From CADEFQ01 sp035433705 (GTDB lineage Bacteria; Pseudomonadota; Gammaproteobacteria; Steroidobacterales; Steroidobacteraceae): a stretch of DNA of 48,317 nt. The notes beneath the pieces were generated by a model. That model did no database searches. It saw only the letters and a program-made list of their open reading frames with translations, and had not been told where the DNA came from. Location of the stretch: contig DAORVK010000021.1 of assembly GCA_035433705.1 (NCBI GenBank), forward strand, positions 1-48,317, given 5' to 3'. Positions 24,807-33,313 of the stretch are shown in pieces. The position numbers were made by a program, and so were the translations under genes. Each line of letters begins with the position of its first letter. Position 1 is the stretch's first letter.

Positions 24807-25531
24807 GCACCACACCTGCCATGAAGGTCGAAGAGACCCGCGACGAGGTCATCGTCACCCTGACGCCTGCGGGCGTTCCCGCATCGGACCCCGACGCCGC
24901 GAGCGTGATCTGGCTGCACGGTCTCGGCGCCGACGGCCACGACTTCGTGCCGATCATCCCCGAGCTGCGCCTCGCGCCACCTGCCGTAATGCGCTTCATT
25001 TTTCCGCATGCACCCGTGCGGCCCATCACGCTGAACAACGGGATGCCGATGCGCGCCTGGTACGACATCCGTGAGCTGTCAGCCGCCGGGCGCCAGGACG
25101 AGGCCGGCACCCGCGCCTCGGCCGCGCGCATCGATACGCTGATCGACCGCGAGACCGCGCGCGGCGTGGCGACGGCGCGCATCATTCTCGCGGGCTTCTC
25201 GCAGGGCGGCGCCATCGCGCTGCACGCTGCGCTTCGTTATCCGCAGCCGCTGGGAGGGGTGATGGCGTTGTCAACGTACCTCCCCCTGCACGAGAGCGTC
25301 GCGAGCGAAGCCAGCGCGGCGAATCGCAACCTGCCGATCCTGATGTGCCACGGGCTGCACGACCCGATGCTGTCGCTCGCGCTCGGCGAGAAATCGCGCG
25401 ATTTCCTCGTGTCGCTGGGCTATGCGATCGAGTGGAAGCCCTATCCGATGCAGCATGAAGTGTGCCGATCCGAGATCGGCGACATCGCCGCCTGGCTCAC
25501 CGCGCGCCTCGCGCGCAGCAAGGCTGCGTAA
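24803..25531 (+). CDS. Phospholipase/carboxylesterase family alpha/beta hydrolase
   Basis: 242 residues of the carboxylesterase 2 family. Key parts are VIWLHGLGADGHDFVPIIPEL, FPHAPVRPITLNNGMPMRAWYD, the nucleophile GFSQGG, the acid in MCHGLHDPML and the His in PMQHEVC. These cytoplasmic esterases cleave short-chain carboxyl esters or lysophospholipids. An ATG at 24791 is also possible, but 24803 gives the usual 4-base ATGA overlap with the acetyltransferase gene. The first 30 residues are longer than in typical members (about 220 residues). Confidence 0.87.
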   Translation: MSTTPAMKVEETRDEVIVTLTPAGVPASDPDAASVIWLHGLGADGHDFVPIIPELRLAPPAVMRFIFPHAPVRPITLNNGMPMRAWYDIRELSAAGRQDEAGTRASAARIDTLIDRETARGVATARIILAGFSQGGAIALHAALRYPQPLGGVMALSTYLPLHESVASEASAANRNLPILMCHGLHDPMLSLALGEKSRDFLVSLGYAIEWKPYPMQHEVCRSEIGDIAAWLTARLARSKAA

Positions 25532-25540
25532 CGGCTGCCG

Positions 25541-26017
25541 CTACTTGCGCACGGGCGGCAGGCCCGGCGCCGTGAAACCGATCTTGCGGTGCGTGCCATC
25601 GCAGAAGGGCTTCTTGCCGGCATGCCCGCACCGGCATAGCCAGCATTCGGTGACCCTCTTCACCAAGCAGCCCGTTGCGGTGACGATTTCGAGATTCCCT
25701 TTCACATGCAGCGGCCCGTTCTCAACCGGAATCACCTCGAGTGGGCCATTGCGCACCGCGAGCGCCGGTGACTGCTCACCGGGCGACTCACCGGGCGGCT
25801 CACCGGTGGCCGTGAATCCGGCCGCGACATGGCTTGTATCGCAGAACGGCTTCGCCTGCGACGACCCGCAGCGACACAGCGTCGCGCGCATCGCACTGTC
25901 CCCGCCGTGGAAGTGCATCTGCGCATGAAACGCGAGCGGGCCATGCTCGAGCACGCGCACGGTATTCACTTCCGGTGCGGCTTTCGACGCTCCGTCATCC
26001 TGAAACCTGTCGCCCAT
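25541..26017 (-). CDS. Protein with two CDGSH iron-sulfur domains
   Basis: 158 residues. Two CDGSH motifs are visible, CRCGSSQAKPFCDTSH (about 47-62) and CRCGHAGKKPFCDGTH (about 127-142), each able to hold a [2Fe-2S] cluster through three Cys and one His. Between them lies a beta-rich stretch (GPLEVIPVENGPLHVKGNLEIV). Bacterial relatives with this layout are electron-transfer or iron-sulfur handling proteins of unclear role. The ATG at 26017 has GGAGGG at the right distance; the upstream frame is not used. It is convergent with the esterase, nine bases away. Confidence 0.85.
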   Translation of the reverse strand: MGDRFQDDGASKAAPEVNTVRVLEHGPLAFHAQMHFHGGDSAMRATLCRCGSSQAKPFCDTSHVAAGFTATGEPPGESPGEQSPALAVRNGPLEVIPVENGPLHVKGNLEIVTATGCLVKRVTECWLCRCGHAGKKPFCDGTHRKIGFTAPGLPPVRK

Positions 26018-26156
26018 GTCCGCGCCCTCCACGCTCCCCGGGGCTGATTGTCGCACCTGTCGGCCGCGTCCTACGAGCGGCGCTCATGCGCGGCCCTGTG
26101 CCGCCGGTTCCCGCAGGGGTAACTTGTCATGCAGGATCTCATCATGGAGAGCGGAC

Positions 26157-26360
26157 GTGGCAGCGTCGGAGCATTCCTACAACGGTATCGGACTCACACC
26201 GGGGCGCCGCCGCAACGACTCCTCCTATACACGCCTGTCGGCTGCCGCACGCTGGCATCTGGCGGCCGCACGGGGCGAAATCCAGCGGGCCGCAGCCGTA
26301 ACATCCGCCACATGGGTACGCGCACGCGATAGAGTAACCGGGCTGCTGTACGACAGGTAG
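26157..26360 (+). CDS. Possible small protein upstream of the response regulator
   Basis: A GTG at 26157 with GGAG seven bases upstream opens a 67-codon frame that ends nine bases before the response regulator start. The product is basic and polar (SYTRLSAAARWHLAAARGEIQRAA). It matches no family known to me. Codon use looks plausible, and the position is right for a co-transcribed leader gene. It may equally be untranslated leader. The rest of 26018-26156 shows no gene. Confidence 0.35.
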   Translation: MAASEHSYNGIGLTPGRRRNDSSYTRLSAAARWHLAAARGEIQRAAAVTSATWVRARDRVTGLLYDR

Positions 26361-26369
26361 GCGAAGGGT

Positions 26370-27008
26370 ATGCCGCAGGTCAGCGTCATCATCGCAGATG
26401 ATCATCAGGTCGTGCGCGCCGGCCTGAGGCAGATCATCGCCTCGCAACCCGACCTGCGAGTCGTCGCCGATTGCCGCACCGGCAAGGAAGTGATCGCGGC
26501 ACTCAAAGAGCAGGTCTGCAACGTGCTGCTGCTCGACCTGTCGCTGCCGGACATGTCGGGGCTCGACGTGCTGAAGCACGTGCGCACGCATCACGAAGGC
26601 GTCACGGTGCTCGTGCTGAGCGGCTATCCGGAGAGGCAGTTCGGCATCAATGTGCTGCGTGGCGGCGCGCATGGCTTCCTCAGCAAGAGCGCCGACGAAA
26701 GTGAATTGCTGCGTGCCGTGCGCATGGTGGCTCGCGGCAGCCGCTACGTCGGGCCCGAACTCGCCGACTTGTTGCTTGCGAGCATGGACGGCAGCGGAGA
26801 GCAGCCGCGCCACGGCATCCTGTCGGAGCGCGAGTTCCAGATTTTCGTGAAGCTCGCCGAAGGCAAGACCGTCACCGAAATCGCGGGCAAGCTCTTCCTA
26901 AGCGTGAAGACCGTCAGCACCTACCGTTCGCGGATCCTCGACAAGATGGGGATGAAGACCAACGCCGATATCACCTACTACGCGATCAAGAACAGCCTGT
27001 TGCAATGA
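26370..27008 (+). CDS. NarL/FixJ-type response regulator
   Basis: 212 residues. The receiver (1-120) has DDHQVVRAG, the phospho-acceptor Asp in VLLLDLSLPDMSG (about D55) and Lys in FLSKSADESEL. The LuxR-type helix-turn-helix (145-205) reads LSEREFQIFVKLAEGKTVTEIAGKLFLSVKTVSTYRSRI. AAGGG precedes the ATG. It overlaps the following receiver gene by four bases and faces a hybrid-less kinase gene with which it probably forms a pair. Confidence 0.9.
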   Translation: MPQVSVIIADDHQVVRAGLRQIIASQPDLRVVADCRTGKEVIAALKEQVCNVLLLDLSLPDMSGLDVLKHVRTHHEGVTVLVLSGYPERQFGINVLRGGAHGFLSKSADESELLRAVRMVARGSRYVGPELADLLLASMDGSGEQPRHGILSEREFQIFVKLAEGKTVTEIAGKLFLSVKTVSTYRSRILDKMGMKTNADITYYAIKNSLLQ

Positions 27009-27490
27009 ACATGCCGACCGAGCAGCAAGCCGCCCAGCCAAACGAACGCCGCGCCGCTGCGCGTGGCAGCAGGGTGACGGGCGATGCGCGTGCCGGCGCC
27101 AGCAACGAACTGAGGATCCTCCTGATCGAGGATTCACGCCTGTTGCGCGACCGCATGATCGGCATGCTCACCGTGCCCGGCGTGCTCAAGGTAACGGGCA
27201 CCGCGGAGACCGAGCAGGAGGCGATCGGGCAGATCGACGCACACGATTTCGATGCGCTGGTTGTCGATGTCGAGCTGCGACAGGGCAGCGGCATCGCGGC
27301 GATCCGCCATGCGCGTCAGTCCTTCGCCGCGCGCACCCAGCCGCTGATCATCGTGCTCACGAACTATTCGTTGCCCACGGTCGAGCAGCGCTGCATGAGC
27401 GCGGGCGCCGATCATTTCCTCGACAAGATGCAGCAGTTCGCCGAAGTGCGCCCGCTGCTCGAGCGTCACCAGCAGGGCAGCGCCAGCTAG
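27005..27490 (+). CDS. Stand-alone receiver-domain protein
   Basis: 161 residues. A 35-residue low-complexity, basic N-terminus is followed by a single receiver domain: ILLIEDSRLLRDR, the phospho Asp in ALVVDVELRQGSG, Thr/Ser in VLTNYSLPT and Lys in FLDKMQQF. There is no output domain, so it may act as a phosphate sink or as a competitor for the neighbouring kinase. It overlaps the NarL-type gene, and its stop shares CTAG with the kinase stop. Confidence 0.87.
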   Translation: MNMPTEQQAAQPNERRAAARGSRVTGDARAGASNELRILLIEDSRLLRDRMIGMLTVPGVLKVTGTAETEQEAIGQIDAHDFDALVVDVELRQGSGIAAIRHARQSFAARTQPLIIVLTNYSLPTVEQRCMSAGADHFLDKMQQFAEVRPLLERHQQGSAS

Positions 27491-28920
27491 GCGGGCGTCA
27501 CGCTGGCGGGAGCGGGCGACGCGAACGGCACCTGGACGTCGAGCCGTGTCCCCTTGCCGGGCGTGCTCTGGATCTCGAAACTGCCGTTCAGGCTCACCAC
27601 CCGGTGACGCATTCCCGACAGTCCATGCGAGCTGCGCGCCCGTTCGGGATCCATGCCGACGCCGTCGTCGCCGATACTCAGGTGATAGCCCGTCGGACCC
27701 ACTTCGAAACTCAACTCGACGCGGCGCGCCTTCGCATGGCGGATGATGTTGGTGAGCGACTCCTGGCCGACCCGGAAGAGCGCGATGGCGAGTGCCTGCG
27801 GAATCGGGTCCGCTTCATCCGGTATCGTCGTGCGGCATTCAAGCCCCGCGCGCTTGCAGGTTTCGTCGAAATAGGCCTCGAGCGCCGTCGGCAGGCCAAA
27901 GTGGTCGAGCAATGCCGGCCGCAGGTTCTCCACCACGCGCCGCTTCAGATTCATCGCTTCCGTGACAGTGCGCACGAGCTCGCCGAGCTTGTCGCGCACT
28001 TCCTGCTCCATCGTCACCGAACGCCCCTGCAGCCATGCGAGGTCCATGTTGGCGGCGGTCAGCAGGCCGCCGAGCTCGTCGTGCAGATCGCGCGCGAGAT
28101 CCGCCTTCTCCTGCTCGGAGGCACTCTGCAGATGCGTCGTGAGCTGCGACAGCTCGCGGGTACGGTCTTCTATCACCACTTCGAGCCGTCGCCGCTCATG
28201 CTCTTCCTCGTAGCGCTGCTCTTCCCGCCGAACGCTGTCCGCGACGAAGAGCCGCACGACGAGCACGATCAGCGCGAGCGTGAGCAACGCGAGGGCCGCG
28301 AACGCGTAGCGCGACAACACGAGACTCTTCGTCTGCTCCTCGCGCAGCGACGTGAGCCGCGAATCGAGCAGGCCGATGAGCGCCTGCGCCCCGGCGCGGA
28401 ACTGATCCATTACCTTGCGGCCCTCACCCGTGCGCAGGATCGCCATCGCGTTCGCTCGATCTCCCAGCTGCGTCAGCGAGATCGACGCGGTCACCTCCGC
28501 GATCTTGATGCCACGCAATTCCTCGAGTCGGGTGACACGCTCAAGCACCTCGGCGTCCCCCGCCGCCAGCGTGCGCAGCCTCGCACTGATCACCTGCAGG
28601 TCGGGCAGTGCGCTCTCGTAAGGCGCGAGATAACGACGGTTGGTGGTGAGGAGAAAGCCGCGCTGTGCGCTCTCGAGATCGACGAGCTGCGAGCGCATCG
28701 CGATGACCTCGTTCTGCATGCCGAGCGTCCGGTTGACGCTCTCTGCGGCGACGCGAATGCGGCTCACCGACCATTCGTTCACGAGATATACGCCGAGACC
28801 CAGCAACGAAATCGCGACGATCGGCAACCAGATCGAGCCCGGCAGCAGCCGCAGGCCGTCCCAGAAATCGAGGTGGATACCGCGATACTGCCGCCACGGC
28901 AGTCCGTGCCTGTCTGCCAC
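27487..28920 (-). CDS. Membrane sensor histidine kinase with CHASE3-like domain
   Basis: 477 residues from a GTG at 28920 (GGAG seven bases upstream). Two membrane helices (about 30-47 and 206-225) bracket a periplasmic CHASE3-type domain (NRTLGMQNEVIAMRSQLVDLESAQRGFLLT). A charged coiled coil follows, then the HisKA_3 dimerisation helix with DLARDLHDELGGLL (His about residue 280), and an HATPase with LFRVGQESLTNIIRHAKA and GDDGVGMD. HisKA_3 kinases pair with NarL-type regulators, which matches the convergent gene at 26370. The frame is open to 29157, but that part lacks a good start and precedes a terminator-like hairpin. Confidence 0.87.
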   Translation of the reverse strand: MADRHGLPWRQYRGIHLDFWDGLRLLPGSIWLPIVAISLLGLGVYLVNEWSVSRIRVAAESVNRTLGMQNEVIAMRSQLVDLESAQRGFLLTTNRRYLAPYESALPDLQVISARLRTLAAGDAEVLERVTRLEELRGIKIAEVTASISLTQLGDRANAMAILRTGEGRKVMDQFRAGAQALIGLLDSRLTSLREEQTKSLVLSRYAFAALALLTLALIVLVVRLFVADSVRREEQRYEEEHERRRLEVVIEDRTRELSQLTTHLQSASEQEKADLARDLHDELGGLLTAANMDLAWLQGRSVTMEQEVRDKLGELVRTVTEAMNLKRRVVENLRPALLDHFGLPTALEAYFDETCKRAGLECRTTIPDEADPIPQALAIALFRVGQESLTNIIRHAKARRVELSFEVGPTGYHLSIGDDGVGMDPERARSSHGLSGMRHRVVSLNGSFEIQSTPGKGTRLDVQVPFASPAPASVTPA

Positions 28921-28961
28921 CCTTCGACTCCGTGTTACTGAACCCGGATCAATGCTACAGC

Positions 28962-29000
28962 GAAAAAGAAAGGACGCCTGCACTGGAAGTGAAGGCGTCC
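28962..29000 (-). terminator. Intrinsic terminator-like hairpin upstream of the kinase gene
   Basis: On the minus strand, stem arms GGACGCCT/AGGCGTCC (28993-29000 with 28972-28979) plus an inner CACT/AGTG pair close on a three-base loop, followed by TTTCTTTTTC. This is a strong Rho-independent signal located 40 bases before the kinase start, not after a known gene. It may end a short RNA or act on the kinase's own leader. The remaining bases between 28921 and 29155 show no coding gene. Confidence 0.6.
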
Positions 29001-29155
29001 AGAATGGCCGGCGCACTACGGGGGGCGAAGTGGCCGGCGATGCGACTTCGAGAATACGCACCGCGACATCCAGGCCCATTCGGGAAAGGACGGAATCCGC
29101 GTAGGAGCCGGCTGACACGTGCGCGGCGGGCGGAGGCGTCGTATGCTGCCCCGCC

Positions 29156-30256
29156 ATGACGACCTACGCCGCCATCACTGGCTGGGGCAAATGCCTGCCG
29201 CCTGCCGTGCTGTCAAATCAAGACCTTGCGGGCATGCTCGAGACGAGCGACGAGTGGATCACGAGCCGCACGGGCATTCGCGAGCGGCGCGTGTCGCACG
29301 TCTCCATGGCAGAAATGGCGCATGTTGCCGCCGAGCGAGCGTTGGCCTGCGCCGGCCTTGGCGGCCGGGAGATCGAACTCATCGTCTTCGGCACCTGCAG
29401 CTTCGAGGACCAGGTTCCGAACATGGCCTCAGGTCTGCAGCAGCGCATCGGGGCGATTGGCTGCGCGGCGATGGACGTCAACACCGCCTGCACCAGTTTT
29501 CTCTACGGGCTCTCGACTGCGACCGCGATGATCCGCGGCGGCGTCGTGCAGAACGCGCTCGTGATCGGCGCCGAAATCATTACGCCCTACATGGACTGGA
29601 ACGACCGCAACGTCGCGGTCCTCTTTGGCGACGGCGCGGCGGCCGTGGTCCTGCAGGCGACGCAGAACGAAGAGGGCCTCCTCGCCGAGAAACTGGGCTG
29701 CTTCGGCGATGCGCGCGAGATCCTGCGCATCCACGGCATGGGCGGCGCGTACGCCAACCAGGGGCGGCTCTACGGCGTCACTTCATGGCAATTCGAGGGG
29801 CAGGAGATCTTCAAGCGCGCGGTCCTCGGCATGAGCGAGGCGAGTGCCGCGGCGCTCGCGAAGCGTGAACTCACCGCCGACGACATCCAGCTTGTCGTGC
29901 CGCACCAGGCGAACCTGCGGATCATCGAGGCGGTCGCGAAGCGCGCCGGCATTCCGATGGAGCGGGTCTTCACCAACGTGCAGCGCTACGGCAACATGTC
30001 GTCGGCGACCGTGCCCGTCGGGCTCTGCGAGGCGCTCGAGGAAGGTCGCGTTGCAAAGGGCGGCTGGCTGCTGCTGCCGGCATTTGGCGGCGGGCTCACC
30101 TTCTGCGCGCATCTCGTGCGCTGGGGCGATCGCGTGACACCGCTCGGCACGTCCGACATCGAGCTGCCGCCCTGCGATCGCACGGCGGTGCAGCTGATCC
30201 ACGAAGTCGCCGCGCGCAAGATCACGCGCGCGACCGATCCGGCTATTTCCGGGTAG
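29156..30256 (+). CDS. 3-oxoacyl-ACP synthase III-like (KAS III) enzyme
   Basis: 366 residues. The thiolase-fold catalytic triad is intact: C112 (NTACTSF), H250 (VPHQANLRI) and N280 (RYGNMSSAT). The nucleotide-like GDGAAAVVL and GGWLLLPAFGGG are typical. It condenses an acyl-CoA with malonyl-ACP or a related acceptor; it is not beside other fatty-acid genes, so it may serve a secondary pathway or branched-chain priming. About 40 residues after the normal end are extra (RWGDRVTPLGTSDIELPP). TATGCT at 29142-29147 lies eight bases before the ATG and there is no ribosome site, suggesting leaderless translation. Its 3' end overlaps the THX gene. Confidence 0.88.
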   Translation: MTTYAAITGWGKCLPPAVLSNQDLAGMLETSDEWITSRTGIRERRVSHVSMAEMAHVAAERALACAGLGGREIELIVFGTCSFEDQVPNMASGLQQRIGAIGCAAMDVNTACTSFLYGLSTATAMIRGGVVQNALVIGAEIITPYMDWNDRNVAVLFGDGAAAVVLQATQNEEGLLAEKLGCFGDAREILRIHGMGGAYANQGRLYGVTSWQFEGQEIFKRAVLGMSEASAAALAKRELTADDIQLVVPHQANLRIIEAVAKRAGIPMERVFTNVQRYGNMSSATVPVGLCEALEEGRVAKGGWLLLPAFGGGLTFCAHLVRWGDRVTPLGTSDIELPPCDRTAVQLIHEVAARKITRATDPAISG

Positions 30257-30350
30257 CCTTCTTCTTCGCGGCCGGTTTCTTGGGGCGCGTCTTGCCGAAC
30301 GAGCCCTTGTAAATCTTGCCGCGGCGGCTGCGGCCGTCACCCTTGCCCAT
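30243..30350 (-). CDS. 30S ribosomal protein THX
   Basis: A 35-codon gene starting MGKGDGRSRRGKIYKGSFGK and continuing TRPKKPAAKKKATRK. This is the THX signature, in which MGKGD opens and a GSYGKTRPKK-like stretch follows. The protein is tiny, basic and sits in the head of the small subunit in Thermus and relatives. GGGAG lies seven bases before the ATG. The last 14 bases overlap the end of the KAS III gene on the opposite strand. Easily missed because of its size. Confidence 0.8.
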   Translation of the reverse strand: MGKGDGRSRRGKIYKGSFGKTRPKKPAAKKKATRK

Positions 30351-30407
30351 GATTCCACTCCCGTCGTGTTGAAAGGGGCGCGAGTCTAGCAGGCGGGCAC
30401 GCGCTGA

Positions 30408-31463
30408 TCACCGGTACCGGGACAGGATCTTCTCGAGTCCCTTCGATCCCGGCGACAACGCCGGGAGCGAGAGGCCGTTGAGCGGCGCCTCGGGGGTGCC
30501 GTTCAGCTCGTGGAACTCCTTCTGCGACTCGTCGATGTAGAGCAGCCCTGTCAGAAACTCCCCCTGCCGCAGGCGATCCTGAACGTACGCGCTCGCCGCC
30601 ACGCGGTCGGTCGGATCGTAGTCTTTCGCGAACTTGCGCAAAAGGATCCGGCTGCCGTCGTGCATCACGACGGGAAAACGCTCGCCCTCGGCGTAGTTTG
30701 CAACGATCTCGCGCTCGAATGGCACGAAATCCGCATTCACGGCCGGCTCATAGTGCTCGCGCGTATAGGCGTAACTCTTGGTCGAGCCCTCGTGGTCGTT
30801 GAACGTGACGCAGGGAGAGAGCACATCGATCAGCGCAAAACCGCGGTGGCGCAGCCCGGCCTGGAGGAGCGGCACGAGCTGTGCCTTGTCGCCCGAAAAA
30901 CTGCGCGCGACGAAGGACGCGCCGAGGTTCATCGCGAGCAGCACGGGGTCGATCGGCGGCTGCTGGTTCACCTCACCCTTCTTCGCCTTCGTACCGATAT
31001 CGGCCGACGCCGAGAACTGGCCTTTCGTGAGGCCGTAGACGCCATTGTTCTCGATCAGGTAAAGCATGTTCAGATTGCGGCGGATCGCGTGACAGAACTG
31101 CCCGAGTCCTATCGAAAGCGTGTCGCCATCGCCCGACACGCCGATGTAACTGAGATTGCGGTTCGCCGCGTTGGCGCCCATCGCGATCGACGGCATACGC
31201 CCGTGTACGGAATTGAATCCGTGCCCGCCGCTCACAAAATAGGCGGTGGTCTTTGACGAGCAGCCGATGCCGGAGAGCTTGGCAACGTTCTGCGGCTCGA
31301 GCGACAGGCCCCAGATCGCCTCGGTCAGCGCCGCCGTGATGGAATCGTGCCCGCAACCCGCGCACAGAGTGGAGAGTGCGCCTTCGTAGTCGCGCCGTGT
31401 GAGGCCGAGCGCATTGCGCGGCAGCGAGGGGTGGCGGACTTTCGGCTTCGGAAGGTAGGTCAT
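30408..31463 (-). CDS. korB: 2-oxoacid:acceptor oxidoreductase, beta subunit
   Basis: 351 residues of the thiamine-diphosphate-binding beta subunit. It has a Cys-containing opening LSTLCAGCGHDSITAAL, GIGCSSKTTAYF, the GDGDTLSIG thiamine-diphosphate motif and ENNGVYGLTKGQFSAS. This subunit decarboxylates a 2-oxoacid and, with the alpha and gamma domains, transfers the acyl group to CoA. It overlaps korA by four bases. The substrate could be 2-oxoglutarate, pyruvate or an indolepyruvate-like acid; the sequence alone cannot decide. Confidence 0.87.
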   Translation of the reverse strand: MTYLPKPKVRHPSLPRNALGLTRRDYEGALSTLCAGCGHDSITAALTEAIWGLSLEPQNVAKLSGIGCSSKTTAYFVSGGHGFNSVHGRMPSIAMGANAANRNLSYIGVSGDGDTLSIGLGQFCHAIRRNLNMLYLIENNGVYGLTKGQFSASADIGTKAKKGEVNQQPPIDPVLLAMNLGASFVARSFSGDKAQLVPLLQAGLRHRGFALIDVLSPCVTFNDHEGSTKSYAYTREHYEPAVNADFVPFEREIVANYAEGERFPVVMHDGSRILLRKFAKDYDPTDRVAASAYVQDRLRQGEFLTGLLYIDESQKEFHELNGTPEAPLNGLSLPALSPGSKGLEKILSRYR

Positions 31464-33313
31464 GGGGTTCCTGCGTGCGCGGGCCCGACCGAGCGCAGCG
31501 GCTTTGGTGCGACTTCGGCGAGCACGCCCTCGATGATGAAGCTCGAGGAGATCGGCAGGCCACTGTAATGCAGCAGCGAGCGCAGCTTCGCCTTCTCGAC
31601 CGGCGTCTCGAGCGTGAGCAGCGAGCGCAGTTGGGCGTCACGGTTCTGCTCGACTACGAAGATCAGCGCGTGACTTTCGAGGAAACGGTCAACCTCGTCA
31701 TTGAACGGGAACGCGCGCACGCGCATGTAGTCCGCGTTGACCCCCATGCCGCGCAGTACATCGAGCGCCTCGCGCACCGCACCGTCGCTGCTCCCCGCAG
31801 CAACGATGCCGACGTCGGTACGCGTGCTGGCCATCCCGAAAACCGGGCGTGGCACGAGGCTGCGTGCGGTATGGAACTTTCTCACCAGGCGATCGACGAC
31901 GATCTGGTACTCGGTGGAATCCTCGGTATAGGCGCCGTACTGGTTGTGGCCGGAACCACGTGTGAAGTAGGCCGCCTTCGGATGCACGCCCGGCAGGGTG
32001 CGATACGGGATGCCGTCGTCGTCCTTGTCGAGGAATCGGTGGAACTTCTCGAGCTTGACGATCTCCTCGAGCGGCAGCACCTTGCCGCGGTCGGGCTGCC
32101 AGGCGTCATCCCATTTGAGGTCACGGCACATCCAGTCGTTCATGCCGATGTCGAGGTCCGAGAGCACCATCACGGGCGTCTGCAGGCGCTCGGCGAGATC
32201 GAACGCCGCGACCGCAAAATAGAAGCATTCCTCGGGGTTTGCGGGGTACAGGCAGACGTGCTTCGTGTCGCCGTGCGAGGCGTACGCGCAGATCAGGAAG
32301 TCGCACTGCTGCGTACGGGTCGGCATGCCGGTCGATGGACCGACGCGCTGCACATCGAAGATCACTGCCGGAATCTCCGCGTAGTACGCGAGGCCGAAAA
32401 ACTCGCTCATCAGTGAAATGCCCGGCCCCGAGGTCGCAGTGAACGCACGTGCGCCGTTCCATGACGCTCCGAGCACCATGCCGATCGCGGCGAGCTCGTC
32501 CTCAGCCTGGATGAACGCGAAGTTCTTGCGGCCGGTGGCGGGGTCGACGCGCCACTTCTCGCAGAAGCTCCTGAACGCGTCCATCACCGACGTCGAAGGC
32601 GTGATCGGGTACCACGCACCCACCGTGGCGCCGGCGAACACCGCACCGAGACCTGCGGCAGTGTTGCCGTCGATCAGGATGTGGCCGGCTGTCTTGTCCA
32701 TCGGCGTACAGCGCAGCGGCAGCGGACACGTGAAATGCGTCCTCGCATAGTCGTAGCCGAGCTGGATCGCCTTCATGTTGCTGTCGACCAGCTGCGGCTT
32801 CTTCGCATAGGTCTCGGCGAGCAGCTCGCGCATGCGCGCGAGATCGAGATCGAGCAGCGCCGCGAGCACGCCTGCGTAGCAGATATTCTTCATCAGGATG
32901 CGTGTGCGCACGCCGTTGAAGTTCTCGTTGCAGAGCTTCGCGAGCGGCACGCCGATCACCGTGATGTCTTCGCGCGTGAACAGCGCCGGTCGTGGCCAGG
33001 TCGAGTCGTAGATCAGCCACCCGCCGGTCCCGACTTCGCGCACGTCCTTGTTGTAGGTCTCGGCGTTCATCGCGACCATGATGTCGACGCGGCCGGAGCG
33101 TGCGACGTGGGCGTCTTTCGTCACGCGAATCTCGTACCAGGTCGGCAGGCCCTGGATGTTCGACGGGAAATAGTTTTTCCCCATGACGGGGATCCCGCTG
33201 CGGAAAATCGCCTTCATCAGCAACGTGTTGGCACTGGCGGAGCCCGTGCCGTTCACCGTTGCGATCTTGACGACGAAATCGTTTACGCGATCTTGGGCAG
33301 GGACGGCTGGCAT
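31460..33313 (-). CDS. korA: 2-oxoacid:acceptor oxidoreductase, fused gamma-alpha subunit
   Basis: 617 residues. Residues 1-190 are the gamma domain (NDFVVKIATVNGTGSASANTLL, GLPTWYEIRV, VAMNAETYN). The alpha domain begins near 215, with GNTAAGLGAVFAGATVGAWYPITPSTSVMDAF and, further on, FTATSGPGISLMSEF and PTRTQQCDFL. A gamma-alpha fusion next to a separate beta subunit is the standard two-subunit KOR form. The ATG at 33313 overlaps the end of the FAD subunit gene by 31 bases; the frame is open upstream but the family start is here. Confidence 0.87.
   Translation of the reverse strand: MPAVPAQDRVNDFVVKIATVNGTGSASANTLLMKAIFRSGIPVMGKNYFPSNIQGLPTWYEIRVTKDAHVARSGRVDIMVAMNAETYNKDVREVGTGGWLIYDSTWPRPALFTREDITVIGVPLAKLCNENFNGVRTRILMKNICYAGVLAALLDLDLARMRELLAETYAKKPQLVDSNMKAIQLGYDYARTHFTCPLPLRCTPMDKTAGHILIDGNTAAGLGAVFAGATVGAWYPITPSTSVMDAFRSFCEKWRVDPATGRKNFAFIQAEDELAAIGMVLGASWNGARAFTATSGPGISLMSEFFGLAYYAEIPAVIFDVQRVGPSTGMPTRTQQCDFLICAYASHGDTKHVCLYPANPEECFYFAVAAFDLAERLQTPVMVLSDLDIGMNDWMCRDLKWDDAWQPDRGKVLPLEEIVKLEKFHRFLDKDDDGIPYRTLPGVHPKAAYFTRGSGHNQYGAYTEDSTEYQIVVDRLVRKFHTARSLVPRPVFGMASTRTDVGIVAAGSSDGAVREALDVLRGMGVNADYMRVRAFPFNDEVDRFLESHALIFVVEQNRDAQLRSLLTLETPVEKAKLRSLLHYSGLPISSSFIIEGVLAEVAPKPLRSVGPAHAGTP

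Noticed and set aside
26018..26156. Short frames between the CDGSH gene and the small upstream frame
   Set aside because: None has a convincing start, ribosome site or family-like sequence.
27600..28941. 445-codon plus-strand frame across the kinase gene
   Set aside because: Antisense to an intact kinase; charged low-complexity translation without domains.
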